Shown: positions 1 to 12,933 of the stretch, piece by piece
How the letters are laid out: each line of letters opens with the position of its first letter
Numbering within the stretch: position 1 is the first letter of the stretch
Origin: Anaeromicropila populeti
GTDB taxonomy: Bacteria; Bacillota; Clostridia; Lachnospirales; Lachnospiraceae
Length of the DNA: 64,000 nucleotides
Assembly (NCBI RefSeq): GCF_900112775.1
Contig: NZ_FOYZ01000003.1
Coordinates: 189,494 to 253,493 of the forward strand
Direction: 5' to 3'
Position numbers and translations under genes: made by a program
Notes under the pieces: generated by a model
What the model was told of the DNA's origin: nothing
The model's input: the letters and a program-made list of their open reading frames with translations, nothing else
Databases searched by the model: none

Positions 1-1111
1 TTTCTTGTTCCTCTGTAGAATTGCTGTCATTCCATTTTAAATGATAGGTTTTTTGAATCGTAACATAAAAAGATTTTGTTCCATAGATTTTCTTAAAATG
101 ATAAGACAGTAAATAAGACTGGGACATAACATTTACATATAAATTTTCTTTTACTGGAATTCCTTCTGTAACATCAAAAAACTCTTTACCTCTTTCTTCT
201 GCACCAATGACTGCACTTATATCAGGAGATTCTAGATTTCTAATCTGTTCCGTTTCCGTAATTGTTTCTTTCGACGGCGTTTCTCTCATAATAGCTACAA
301 ACCGGACACCTCCTGGCCTCTGCCGAATCGTTCTGTTTTGTATACTGGCCTCTGACTCTCCGTTCAGTAAGCTGCGTCCAGTTCCTTCTATTGCCCTGCC
401 GCTTATATAATACTGGATATAGCTTTTATATAACTCATATGTTGTATTACGATATACCATTTCTTTACGAAATGTTACAGCAAGCATAGTGCCTGGCTTT
501 ACCCATCTGGCTTTGTCATAAAGCTCTGTTTTTATAATTGCTCCAGATGCTGTTTTATACTGAAGTTCTACAGGCTCCAATGCCGCCTCATACCTTACCT
601 TAATATCAAATCTGTCTCTGAAATCATTGGGATTTTTCCAATTTTCAGCTCTCATAATAGAGGGCAGATCATAAATTTTACTTCCATAGGCTATTCCATT
701 ATGCATCACCTGAAAGATACCATGGAGATATATAATATCGTTATTTTGAATCTCATCAAAGCCGGCTTGGATAAATGCTGCATTCACAGCTTCCTTTGGA
801 ATAGTAAAGGTAACATATACCGTACTTTCCGTTTCTCTTTCCTTTTTCCACTCCTCTTTTAAATAAATCGTAGCACACTTCAGCTTTTGCGGATATCCGC
901 CATTGCTTGCTTCTCCGCTTAGACAAGGTTCTCTTGTCACTGTAAAACCAACTGTTTTCCACCGAATAGAAGACACTGCCTTTGTATCAACTGTAATAAA
1001 CTTAATTCCACCTTCCACTGTTGTAACGCCAGTATTTTCCGCAAAGCTTTCAGGGCTTTTCCAAAAGACAATACAAGCTACAACCAGTATCAGTATCCAT
1101 TTTTTATTCAT
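1..1111 (-). CDS. Secreted protein, DUF5704-like, 3' end outside window
   Basis: An open frame of 370 codons runs from an ATG at 1111 off the left edge with no stop, so the protein is incomplete. The N-terminus (MNKKWILILVVACIVFW) is a signal peptide, so the product is exported. The rest is mostly beta-type sequence with segments such as ERGKEFFDVTEGIP followed by LYVNV, which recalls DUF5704 proteins of Clostridia and Bacilli; that family call is from memory and only moderately sure. The ribosome binding site TAGGAGGAG contains the stop codon of the preceding gene (stop at 1128-1130), so the two genes are translationally coupled. Function unknown; the partner gene carries S-layer-homology-like repeats, which hints at a cell-surface complex. 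Confidence 0.75.
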   Translation of the reverse strand, partial: MNKKWILILVVACIVFWKSPESFAENTGVTTVEGGIKFITVDTKAVSSIRWKTVGFTVTREPCLSGEASNGGYPQKLKCATIYLKEEWKKERETESTVYVTFTIPKEAVNAAFIQAGFDEIQNNDIIYLHGIFQVMHNGIAYGSKIYDLPSIMRAENWKNPNDFRDRFDIKVRYEAALEPVELQYKTASGAIIKTELYDKARWVKPGTMLAVTFRKEMVYRNTTYELYKSYIQYYISGRAIEGTGRSLLNGESEASIQNRTIRQRPGGVRFVAIMRETPSKETITETEQIRNLESPDISAVIGAEERGKEFFDVTEGIPVKENLYVNVMSQSYLLSYHFKKIYGTKSFYVTIQKTYHLKWNDSNSTEEQE

Positions 1112-1127
1112 CTGCAAATAACTCCTC

Positions 1128-2363
1128 CTAAAATGCTGTATCAATTAATTTATTGTCAATAACTGCATAGTCTTCACCTAAGCTGTTTCCATTATAGGAA
1201 CCAATTGCAATATCAAAATATTGTTCTGCCCATTTTCCTATTACCATTGGATTCCCAATGTAATCATCACAGAACACAGTATCTTTGGTGGCAGTTCTGT
1301 CTTTTGCAGCTACAAGCATAAACTTAACATAAACTCTTACATAATTATTTTCCATGTTATATAATGTGGATGGTTCCACGCTTACCCGCTGTGTTTTAAT
1401 AACCACCTTATTCTTTTTCATCCTGGAAACGTATTCTTTAATCTGAGTTGTCATTATCTTATTGGATACTTCATCTTTATTAAATATATAATAGGTACTT
1501 CTTAATTTATTAATCCATTCCTTGTCAAGTGTCCTGTAATCCACATTAAAGCGAAGCTTCATATTCTCTTCCACTTTGTCACACCATTCATCCAAATGCC
1601 GTTTCATCACTTCTTCCATACTTGTCTGATTATAAGCAAATACCATCTGCTTCACATGGGCTGGACTGGCATAATCCTCCAGTTCAACTGGTTTCTTATA
1701 GTATTTTGTTTTCTGGTACTCAAATTTTCCTTCATAAAATCGGTTAGGAAAGCTTGCCAATATGTATTCATAACTTTTATAATTTTTCGGAAGATGTGTA
1801 GTGCGAATCAGCTGTCCATCCGGACTAAGGTTTTTTCTCTGGCTTTTCTCTGTAACCCTCTTCAAGATTGTCCCAATCTCGGACTTTGTTAAATAACTAC
1901 CTCCCGAAAACCTTCTGCTCTGACTGCATGTTCCATTAGACTGTCCAATCATAATCCCCTTACAAAATACTTTAATAACGTCTTCCCTTCGGTTTTTAGC
2001 AATAGAACTTAAATCAGAAATTCTATTCTTTAATTTTACCTGCTCATACAAGGCGTGATCGTACTCCTGCCCATATAAAGATTCATCCATCCTGTTTACC
2101 AGTACGGCAAGTCTTTCCTTCGTAAGCTTCTTCCCCATATCAGCCTTCTCTTCGTCCAGTAAAAGCCCAGCTGTAACAGCAGCTTCTATCCTCTCCTTTT
2201 CTCCTTCTTCCTCTGTTAAAGCAAGCAGATTGACGATTCGCAATATTCCATATTTTTCAGTTACTGTATTGGCTGCACTAGATATTTTACAATTATAAAA
2301 CAGACCTGCTCCTAGCAGAATTAGAAGTACACCAGTTAAAACTCCTCTATACTTTCCGTTCAT
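1128..2363 (-). CDS. Exported protein with S-layer-homology-like repeats
   Basis: This encodes 411 residues. The frame stays open to 2429, but the ATG at 2363 is preceded by AAGGAGG at proper distance and starts directly with a signal-type segment (residues 1-30, a basic start followed by GVLLILLGAGLF), so I chose it. Two stretches (about residues 57-92 and 120-170) have the pattern of SLH repeats: helix, G-I/L-L or GIMIG, then a T/K-x-E segment. The C-terminal 240 residues are lysine- and tyrosine-rich and match nothing I know. It is coupled to the downstream DUF5704-like gene. A surface or cell-wall role is inferred from the signal and SLH-like parts only. Confidence 0.7.
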   Translation of the reverse strand: MNGKYRGVLTGVLLILLGAGLFYNCKISSAANTVTEKYGILRIVNLLALTEEEGEKERIEAAVTAGLLLDEEKADMGKKLTKERLAVLVNRMDESLYGQEYDHALYEQVKLKNRISDLSSIAKNRREDVIKVFCKGIMIGQSNGTCSQSRRFSGGSYLTKSEIGTILKRVTEKSQRKNLSPDGQLIRTTHLPKNYKSYEYILASFPNRFYEGKFEYQKTKYYKKPVELEDYASPAHVKQMVFAYNQTSMEEVMKRHLDEWCDKVEENMKLRFNVDYRTLDKEWINKLRSTYYIFNKDEVSNKIMTTQIKEYVSRMKKNKVVIKTQRVSVEPSTLYNMENNYVRVYVKFMLVAAKDRTATKDTVFCDDYIGNPMVIGKWAEQYFDIAIGSYNGNSLGEDYAVIDNKLIDTAF

Positions 2364-2716
2364 AAAATCCTCCTTACTCCTTGTTGATACGCTTTTTGTG
2401 ATTAAAACATAGAAAAATAGATGTGACATATATTATAGAATTCTATACAAGCTGTTTACTTTCTAGATATTATTAGGAATTTTTTATTATCATACCATAT
2501 TTTTTCTTTTAGTTCAATTTATTTTCCCTATTTTATGTATTTTCTCATCACAGAAAATCTATTTTTTTTGCTATTATCTGACACTCTGCTTTTCTGCTGA
2601 AAATCTCCACTTTAATAAAATCTTACTCCTTTTGCTAAAGACAAAATAGAGGCTCTTGCTCCATAGATTATTCATCTATTTTGCAAAAGCCCCTTTCAAT
2701 CTAAATATTTATTAAA
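2364..2716. other. Intergenic region with alpha-galactosidase terminator
   Basis: This 353-base A+T-rich gap separates the alpha-galactosidase from the SLH-like gene. It holds the hairpin terminator described separately (about 2648-2694) and presumably the promoter of the pair at 1-2363. I see no ORF worth calling and no clear -35/-10 pair. Confidence 0.5.
2648..2694 (-). terminator. Hairpin terminator after the galactoside operon
   Basis: On the minus strand the arms GGCTTTTGC and GCAAGAGCC pair, extended inward by ATAGAT and ATCTAT, and are followed by a T-rich stretch. It lies just after the stop of the alpha-galactosidase gene. Confidence 0.75.
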
Positions 2717-4999
2717 TTATTTCTTCTTTATTTCATATACCCTGGTTCCAAAATCCCCCATAAGCCGCGTCTGCTCCAATAGCTCTGTTCCTGAGAACTG
2801 CTGGACTAACTTTATTCCTGCATGCATAAGCATATCTCCAAATACCTGATATTCTTCCTCTTCACTCATACCTGCTACTTCTTCTTTTCCCTTTATTATA
2901 TATTGTTTTCTGGATTTCACAGTATAGATTTCATCCGGCAGAAGATTCACTGCCTTTATGATATCCCCAGGTGGATTGGATACAGCCAGCCTTTGATAAA
3001 CAAGTATAACCGCCTCTTTTTGATCCCCTGACGTAACCTGCCAGACAACCAGATTCTGCTCTGATTTCAGCCGTGAGAAAGTGCCGAACTGAAACAACCT
3101 CCGGTATTGTTTATAAAAACTAATCTGCTGCGCCACTGCTATTTTTTCCATTTCTGTTAATTTTGTAATATCAATTTCATATCCAAGCACTCCGAAACAA
3201 GCCACATGAAACCTTGTCTCAATAGAAATATTTCGAAGTGTCTGATGATTGGGAACTGCACTGACATGTGCTGCCATAGCAGAAAGAGGATAGCCAAAGG
3301 ATGTCCCTTCCTGAATATCAATTCTTTGATTGGCATCTGTATTATCAGAAGTCCAAATCTGTGGCATGTAAAACAACATACCTAAGTCAAAACGGTTTCC
3401 TCCTGAGGAACAGCTTTCAAATAAAACATCTGGAAACTCTTCTGTAATTTCCTTCATAATCTGATACAGCCCTAAAATATACCGATGATAAAATTCTCCC
3501 TGCCGTTTCAAAAGTCCTGCTGAATAAGCATCTGTTATATGTCTGTTCATATCCCATTTCACATATTCAACTGGTGCACTTTTCAGTATACTGGTAACAG
3601 CATCCACAATGTACTCACATACCTCCTGACGTGTCAGATCCAAAACAAGCTGGTTTCTTCCCAAATATGCCTCTCTGCCAGGTACCTTTACCGCCCAGTC
3701 TGGATGTTGTCTATATAACTCACTGATTTCACAAATCATTTCCGGTTCAAACCACAAACCAAATTTTATGCCAAGGTTATTTATTTTCTTGACAAATCCA
3801 TCTAATGTTCCACCTATCTTCTTCTCATTCACTGTCCAGTCACCTAGGGAAGAAGTGTCGTCGTTCCGATTGGAGAACCAGCCATCATCTAACACAAACA
3901 TTTCTATGCCAAGACTTTTTGCTTCCTCTGCAATTTCCAGCAGCTTATCACCAGTAAAATCGAAATAAGTCGCTTCCCAGTTATTAATTACGATTGGTCT
4001 TTCCTTCCCCTGCCAATTAGAAGGTATTATATGCTGATTTACAAATACATGCATATTATGTGATAATCCATTTTGCCCTTTATCGCTATAAGTCAATACT
4101 GCCTGCGGGGTATAAAAGACATCATTTCCATCTAATGTCCAGGCAAACTGATGGGGATTTAATCCTGACATAATTCGTATTTTTCCGTATTCGGATACTT
4201 CAACCGCTTCATAGTGATTGCCAGAATAAATCAAATTGAAGCCAAAACAATCTCCTGTGTCTTGTGTGCAATTTGCTTTTGTCAGCATAATAAACGGATT
4301 ATGCCTGTTAGAGCTGCTTCCTGTGGTAGAATCGTTTACATAAATTCCAGAAACAAGCTTTTTCCTATTTTTATGCCGTTCGCGAATCCAAAGCCCATCA
4401 AAAGTATGGAGATAATACTCCTGTTCTGGCAAATCCAACATCATACTCATCACTTTTTCTATTCTGATCGAATCTTCACAGTGATTCTCTATCTTAACAA
4501 GCCTTACAATCACATCGCACTCATAAAAGAACGTATAAATCAAGTGTAGATACACTGGATATACAGTATCCTTTAACACGATGTCTAATGTTTCCACATC
4601 TTCCTGTTCTTTATCCTGACTTTTCTTTGCAAAGGGCATGTTGGTTTTATCATTTTCTTCATAAGTGCCTTGATAGATTCTGTAACTGTCATAAACAAAT
4701 TGATTGGAAAAACAAGAATCTGGCATCTGAAGAGTCAGAGGTATATGCCTGTAGTCTCCTGTTCCTGAAAAGGAATATTCCAGACATATATTATCTAATG
4801 TGAGTCTGGAATCTGTTGGAGTTACAATAGAATTTCCATATCCTGTTCCATTTTTTTCGTATAAAGCCTCATAATCTGACGTATGTCTTATTTTCTTCCC
4901 GTAATAAAGCTGCTCTATATACTGGCCATCACGAACTCTTATAATATACGAAGTATTTTTTGTAGAAGCATGAAATACATTATTTTGAAATATAATCAA
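2717..4999 (-). CDS. Alpha-galactosidase, GH36
   Basis: This encodes 760 residues that hydrolyse terminal alpha-1,6-galactose, as in melibiose, raffinose-type sugars or galactomannan side chains. An N-terminal beta-sandwich is followed by a TIM barrel that opens near WEATYFDF and includes FVLDDGWF. The catalytic nucleophile is the Asp of VKWDMN; the acid/base is in TSDNTDA, and CSSGGNRFD supplies the usual substrate-binding loop. The length is normal for the clostridial and bacillary GH36 group. There is no signal peptide, so it acts in the cytoplasm on imported sugar. The start is a TTG at 4999 with AGGAGG nine bases upstream. It is the last gene of the galactoside locus, 16 bases after the GH2 gene. 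Confidence 0.93.
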   Translation of the reverse strand: MIIFQNNVFHASTKNTSYIIRVRDGQYIEQLYYGKKIRHTSDYEALYEKNGTGYGNSIVTPTDSRLTLDNICLEYSFSGTGDYRHIPLTLQMPDSCFSNQFVYDSYRIYQGTYEENDKTNMPFAKKSQDKEQEDVETLDIVLKDTVYPVYLHLIYTFFYECDVIVRLVKIENHCEDSIRIEKVMSMMLDLPEQEYYLHTFDGLWIRERHKNRKKLVSGIYVNDSTTGSSSNRHNPFIMLTKANCTQDTGDCFGFNLIYSGNHYEAVEVSEYGKIRIMSGLNPHQFAWTLDGNDVFYTPQAVLTYSDKGQNGLSHNMHVFVNQHIIPSNWQGKERPIVINNWEATYFDFTGDKLLEIAEEAKSLGIEMFVLDDGWFSNRNDDTSSLGDWTVNEKKIGGTLDGFVKKINNLGIKFGLWFEPEMICEISELYRQHPDWAVKVPGREAYLGRNQLVLDLTRQEVCEYIVDAVTSILKSAPVEYVKWDMNRHITDAYSAGLLKRQGEFYHRYILGLYQIMKEITEEFPDVLFESCSSGGNRFDLGMLFYMPQIWTSDNTDANQRIDIQEGTSFGYPLSAMAAHVSAVPNHQTLRNISIETRFHVACFGVLGYEIDITKLTEMEKIAVAQQISFYKQYRRLFQFGTFSRLKSEQNLVVWQVTSGDQKEAVILVYQRLAVSNPPGDIIKAVNLLPDEIYTVKSRKQYIIKGKEEVAGMSEEEEYQVFGDMLMHAGIKLVQQFSGTELLEQTRLMGDFGTRVYEIKKK

Positions 5000-5015
5000 A
5001 GCTACTGTCCTCCTG

Positions 5016-8922
<3,907 letters not shown>

Positions 8923-9844
8923 CTGCTTTCCCTCCTATCTTCTTTATCACGAAACAGCCAATTAATAACCAAAATAATAACTAAACACTGAATTACCAAA
9001 ATACTGGCGGAAGCCATACCATATCCGTACCGGTATTCACGAAAGGCTGCTTTATACATTAAGTAGGTAAGGGTATAGGTTGCATTACCTGGTCCCCCTT
9101 TTGTCATAATAAACATTTCTGTAAATGCTTTAACACCGCCTGTTAGTGATATAGTAAGACAAATCTTATAAGTTTCTTTTAATAAAGGAATTGTAACCTT
9201 GGAATGAGCCTGCAAAGTCGATGCTCCATCAATTCTTGCTGCTTCATAATAATCATTGGGAATGGATTTAATACCTGCCATCATTAATGCAAACTGATAC
9301 CCCATCCACTGCCATGCATTAACAAACGCAATGACATAAATAGCATGGTGCCTGTCTGATAACCAGTTTTGTTCATAATTGATACCAAGCGCTTTAAAAA
9401 TTGCATTTAACAATCCAGTATCGGCATTTAGGATTGCCAGCCATAATTGACATACTACTGTTACAGAAAGCACTACAGGAATAAAATACGCCACCCGTAG
9501 AAAATTTCTTCCCTTTACCTTTTTGTTGGAAACAACCAAAGCAAAAATACTGGCTAATGTCATTTGAAAAACAGTGATCACCAAAGCAAAAATCAGTGCA
9601 TTTTTATTGGATAGTTTAAAAACAGTATCTCCAAACAGTTTTGTATAATTGTCAAAACCAATAAATGTCCCGCTTCCCAGACCATTCCATTCGTAAAAAC
9701 TTTTTACAAACGCCTGCACAATCGGATAAAATACCATAACAGTAAAAACCAATAGTGCCGGAAATGCAAAAAGAACAATTGCCAGCTTATTTGAATAAAA
9801 TTTCTTCACTTTATGGCCCTCATTTCTATATTTTATTAGAGTTA

Positions 9845-9882
9845 GAGCCGCCATACACAGGATTGCCTTTGTATGGCGGCTC
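9845..9882 (-). terminator. Strong intercistronic hairpin between binding protein and permeases
   Basis: Perfect 13-base arms (GAGCCGCCATACA at 9845-9857, TGTATGGCGGCTC at 9870-9882) lie between the binding-protein stop and the permease start. There is no clean T-run, so it more likely causes partial termination or protects the upstream mRNA, giving more binding protein than permease, as is common in such operons. Confidence 0.8.
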
Positions 9883-9887
9883 CATAA

Positions 9888-11234
9888 CTAGTTCAGAGAA
9901 TTATCAAGTTCTTTTATTACTTCTTCTGGTGTGTAATCTTTCACTAATAAATATTTTGTCTGATCCTCCAGAGCAGTTTTAAACGTTGCATTGGATAAAT
10001 GCCAGTCGAATTTTGTAATGCTTGTGATACCTGGCAGATCTGCCTGCAATTTCTGCATCATTGCTGGAAATTCTGTCTGTGGCTCAACATCTACATCTAG
10101 AGCAACTAATGGTGTACCACGATACATTACTTTTGCTTCACAATACTTTTCTGATAAGAAAGCTGCTACTTCTGCTGCAAGCTGAGCATGCTTAGAATCT
10201 GGGTTCACTGCATAACCAGCTGCTGCACCACCACCAGACCAAGCCGTTTTTCCAGCTTCGTATGAAGCTTCATCATAAGAAGGATAGTACATCCAATCTA
10301 CATCCTGACCTAGTGCAGTTGTTGCATCTGTCATATACCATTGTCCATTTAAGAACATAGCTGCTTCACCATTTAAAAACATTTGAGATGCCTGATCATA
10401 ATTTGTTGTAGGTGCACTTCCCTGGAACATACCTGCTTTTACAAGGGTATTCATCATTTTAGCTGCATTTACATAGGCATCTTCTGTGGCGGAGCCTTCT
10501 CCATTATCTAGTTTTGCTATACCACCTGCATCCCATCTGGTTGCAAGAACATCAAACATAGCAGAGGTAATCCAGCCTTCTGAACCAAAAATAGCCATTG
10601 GTGTAATACCATTGCTGTTAAAAGTATCAATCGCTGTTAATAATTCATCAAATGTTTTTGGAACCTCTACATTGTATTTTTCAAAAATTGCTTTATTATA
10701 ATACCACATTACATATTCGTTTCCTGCATATGGAAAAGCATAAATATTTCCATCTTCGTTATATAAAATATTCTGTGCGCTTTCAAATACTTTATCTTTA
10801 AATCCAGTTGCTTCTGCAACATCATTTAGCACCATAATATTTCCAGATTGTTTGAAATTTTCAATCTGCGCTAAAGCCACCTGATAAATGTCTGGCAAGT
10901 TGCCTGTTGCTGCATAGGTCATAAGTTTTTGTCCATCATCCTGTGCCTGGACTTCTAAGTTTAAAGTTACATTAGGATAGGCTGTTTTCAACTGTTCTAC
11001 CGCATAATCATAAGGTACCTTTGTATCGTCATCTGAATATTGTGCATAGATTGACAAGGTAGCTTCCTCATTTGACAATACGCCTTCTGGCAATGTCTCT
11101 GTAGCTGACTCAGTAGTAGTTTCTGATGGTGACGTAGTATCGGGTGTAGTTTCATCCTCTGTTTTACTGGAACATCCGATAAACATAAACAAGCAAAGAA
11201 TAATACTCATTGCAAAAGCCATAATTCTTTTCAT
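9888..11234 (-). CDS. Sugar-binding lipoprotein of ABC importer
   Basis: This encodes 448 residues. The ATG at 11234 has AAGGAGG upstream and begins a lipoprotein signal (MKRIMAFAMSIILCLFMF) ending in the lipobox FIGC, so earlier in-frame ATGs are not used. After the lipid-anchored Cys comes a Thr/Glu-rich linker, then a cluster B (type 1) extracellular solute-binding fold with the typical YNKAIFEKY and FLNGEAAMFLNGQW segments. It captures sugar outside the membrane and delivers it to the two permeases downstream. It is the first gene after the two-component system, 137 bases from it, so it probably has its own promoter driven by that regulator. Confidence 0.92.
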   Translation of the reverse strand: MKRIMAFAMSIILCLFMFIGCSSKTEDETTPDTTSPSETTTESATETLPEGVLSNEEATLSIYAQYSDDDTKVPYDYAVEQLKTAYPNVTLNLEVQAQDDGQKLMTYAATGNLPDIYQVALAQIENFKQSGNIMVLNDVAEATGFKDKVFESAQNILYNEDGNIYAFPYAGNEYVMWYYNKAIFEKYNVEVPKTFDELLTAIDTFNSNGITPMAIFGSEGWITSAMFDVLATRWDAGGIAKLDNGEGSATEDAYVNAAKMMNTLVKAGMFQGSAPTTNYDQASQMFLNGEAAMFLNGQWYMTDATTALGQDVDWMYYPSYDEASYEAGKTAWSGGGAAAGYAVNPDSKHAQLAAEVAAFLSEKYCEAKVMYRGTPLVALDVDVEPQTEFPAMMQKLQADLPGITSITKFDWHLSNATFKTALEDQTKYLLVKDYTPEEVIKELDNSLN

Positions 11235-11306
11235 AATATTTCCTCCTTGTAATAAAGTAAAAAATCTGCCTGACTGCTTAAAAGCAGCATTGCTGTTGAT
11301 GAAATG

Positions 11307-11312
11307 AGTATA
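11307..11312 (-). promoter_or_regulatory. Candidate -10 box of the importer operon
   Basis: TATACT on the minus strand lies 73 bases before the binding-protein start, without a good -35. A weak -35 fits a promoter that needs the AraC-type response regulator encoded next to it. This is inference from position. Confidence 0.4.
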
Positions 11313-11370
11313 CCCTTTTTTACATATAATTACTACGGAATATCCAAAAAACATTGGTATTTTTCAAAAT

Positions 11371-12933
11371 TTATTGTCTATTTATAATATCACTAGGTAA
11401 GTAGCCAAAGTATTTCTTAAAACATTTACTGAAATAGCTGGTATCATTATAGCCAACTTTGTACGATATGTACGAAAGTTTTTTATTTTCCCTCTTAATC
11501 AATTCTCTTGCCATCTCCATGCGATACTTTGTAATGTACTCACTAATTGTCATTTTATATTCCTCTTTAAACATTTTCCTCAAATAGGTCTGATTCACTA
11601 ACAATTCTTTTGATATATCACTGATGGAAAGTTCTGTATCTCCATAATTTCTTTCAATATAGCTTTTTGCCTGCTGAGCAATCTGACGAGACTTTGTATC
11701 CTGGTGCTTTACCTGATAATCAATTGCTGCTTTATAGCATTTAAAAATGAAATTCCTTTTATTTTTATAAGATGTTTCCTCATTCAGGATAGTATTTGGA
11801 TGAAAACCATACCCAAATATATCATCTATATTCCGCCCCTTCTTAACTAAATAGGAAAACAAAATGCTGAGCAGACTCATATAAATCATAGTAGCATATT
11901 CTGGATTTTCATATTCCCCAATCCGATCCAGTTCTTCTATCATGCTTTTTTCAATTTGCTCATAACTTAATATTTCTAAGCAGTTATTAATTTCGTCAAT
12001 TAAATCCCATGTATAAAATTCACTTTTACCATCCTGTTTCTCTCTCTTATAATCTAATATTTTACCATGATGCTCCATATAAGAATTACTTAGTGCTTGA
12101 ATTGTTTGAAAATACGCCTCTCTTAACTCATTTTCTGAATAACAGTAATCGCTGATTCCAACGGAAACTTCAAAACCAATGTGCTCTTTTGTCATATTTA
12201 TGATATCTTCAAATTCAAATCCCTCATACTCTTCCATAGATTGCTTATCTTGAAAGTTAAGAATTGTAACGATATTTCCTTCAAAATCACTAAAAATCTC
12301 CTGGGTTCCATTAATTTGAATCATATTCAGCAGCATGGAAGACAACACCTGTTTCCACTTTACTATTTCCTCCGATTCAACTTTGTTCTCGTACAAGTTT
12401 ATCCGGACTGTAGTTACCAGAAAATAAGGATATTGAAATGAAACTTTGGTGTCCATTATTTCCTTATCCTTTAAATCCCGTGTATAAATATACTGCCTAA
12501 GCTGCTGTTCCCTCCTCTCCCTTTTTACTTCATCTTGTTCATTTTGAAGTTCCAGTACACGACTGATATTATCCTGTAATTTCAGCAATGCAATGAGCAG
12601 TTCTTCTTTTTCAAAGGGTTTTACAATATAATCACAAACACCTAGCTTAACTGCTTTTCTTGCATACTCAAACTCACTATTTCCCGTTATTAGTATAACC
12701 GATACATCGGCATTATCGCCAAGCAGTTTTTCCGCAAGTTCCAATCCATCCATATACGGCATTACTATATCCGTCAGTACAATATCCGGCAGATGTTGTT
12801 CATACTGCTCCAAAGCTTCTCGTCCATCCTTCGCCTCACAGCACACTTCAAAACCATATGCCTTCCAATCAATGAAATTCCGCAGATACTCTCTGTAAAC
12901 GGGCATATCATCCACAATCATTATCTTAATCAT
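11371..12933 (-). CDS. AraC-type response regulator, YesN-like
   Basis: This encodes 520 residues. A receiver domain fills residues 1-120, with acidic residues D8 and D9 and phospho-acceptor D55 in VLTDIVMPYMDG. A 270-residue middle region follows, and the C-terminal 100 residues hold two helix-turn-helix units of the AraC type (LSISDISKELLVNQTYLRK, then YISYKVGYNDTSYFSKCFK). It starts in the TAATG overlap with the kinase stop, so the two are made together. Its position directly before the galactoside importer makes that operon its likely target. Confidence 0.92.
   Translation of the reverse strand: MIKIMIVDDMPVYREYLRNFIDWKAYGFEVCCEAKDGREALEQYEQHLPDIVLTDIVMPYMDGLELAEKLLGDNADVSVILITGNSEFEYARKAVKLGVCDYIVKPFEKEELLIALLKLQDNISRVLELQNEQDEVKRERREQQLRQYIYTRDLKDKEIMDTKVSFQYPYFLVTTVRINLYENKVESEEIVKWKQVLSSMLLNMIQINGTQEIFSDFEGNIVTILNFQDKQSMEEYEGFEFEDIINMTKEHIGFEVSVGISDYCYSENELREAYFQTIQALSNSYMEHHGKILDYKREKQDGKSEFYTWDLIDEINNCLEILSYEQIEKSMIEELDRIGEYENPEYATMIYMSLLSILFSYLVKKGRNIDDIFGYGFHPNTILNEETSYKNKRNFIFKCYKAAIDYQVKHQDTKSRQIAQQAKSYIERNYGDTELSISDISKELLVNQTYLRKMFKEEYKMTISEYITKYRMEMARELIKRENKKLSYISYKVGYNDTSYFSKCFKKYFGYLPSDIINRQ

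Noticed and set aside
1-1111. A gene-poor or broken region, since only short frames with both a start and a stop are found there
   Set aside because: Reading the minus strand from the ATG at 1111 gives an uninterrupted frame to the edge; the gene is cut by the window only.
9810-9854. Longer permease start at the ATG at 9854
   Set aside because: The codon lies in the 3' arm of a strong hairpin and lacks a ribosome binding site; the GTG at 9809 has GAGGG at the right distance.
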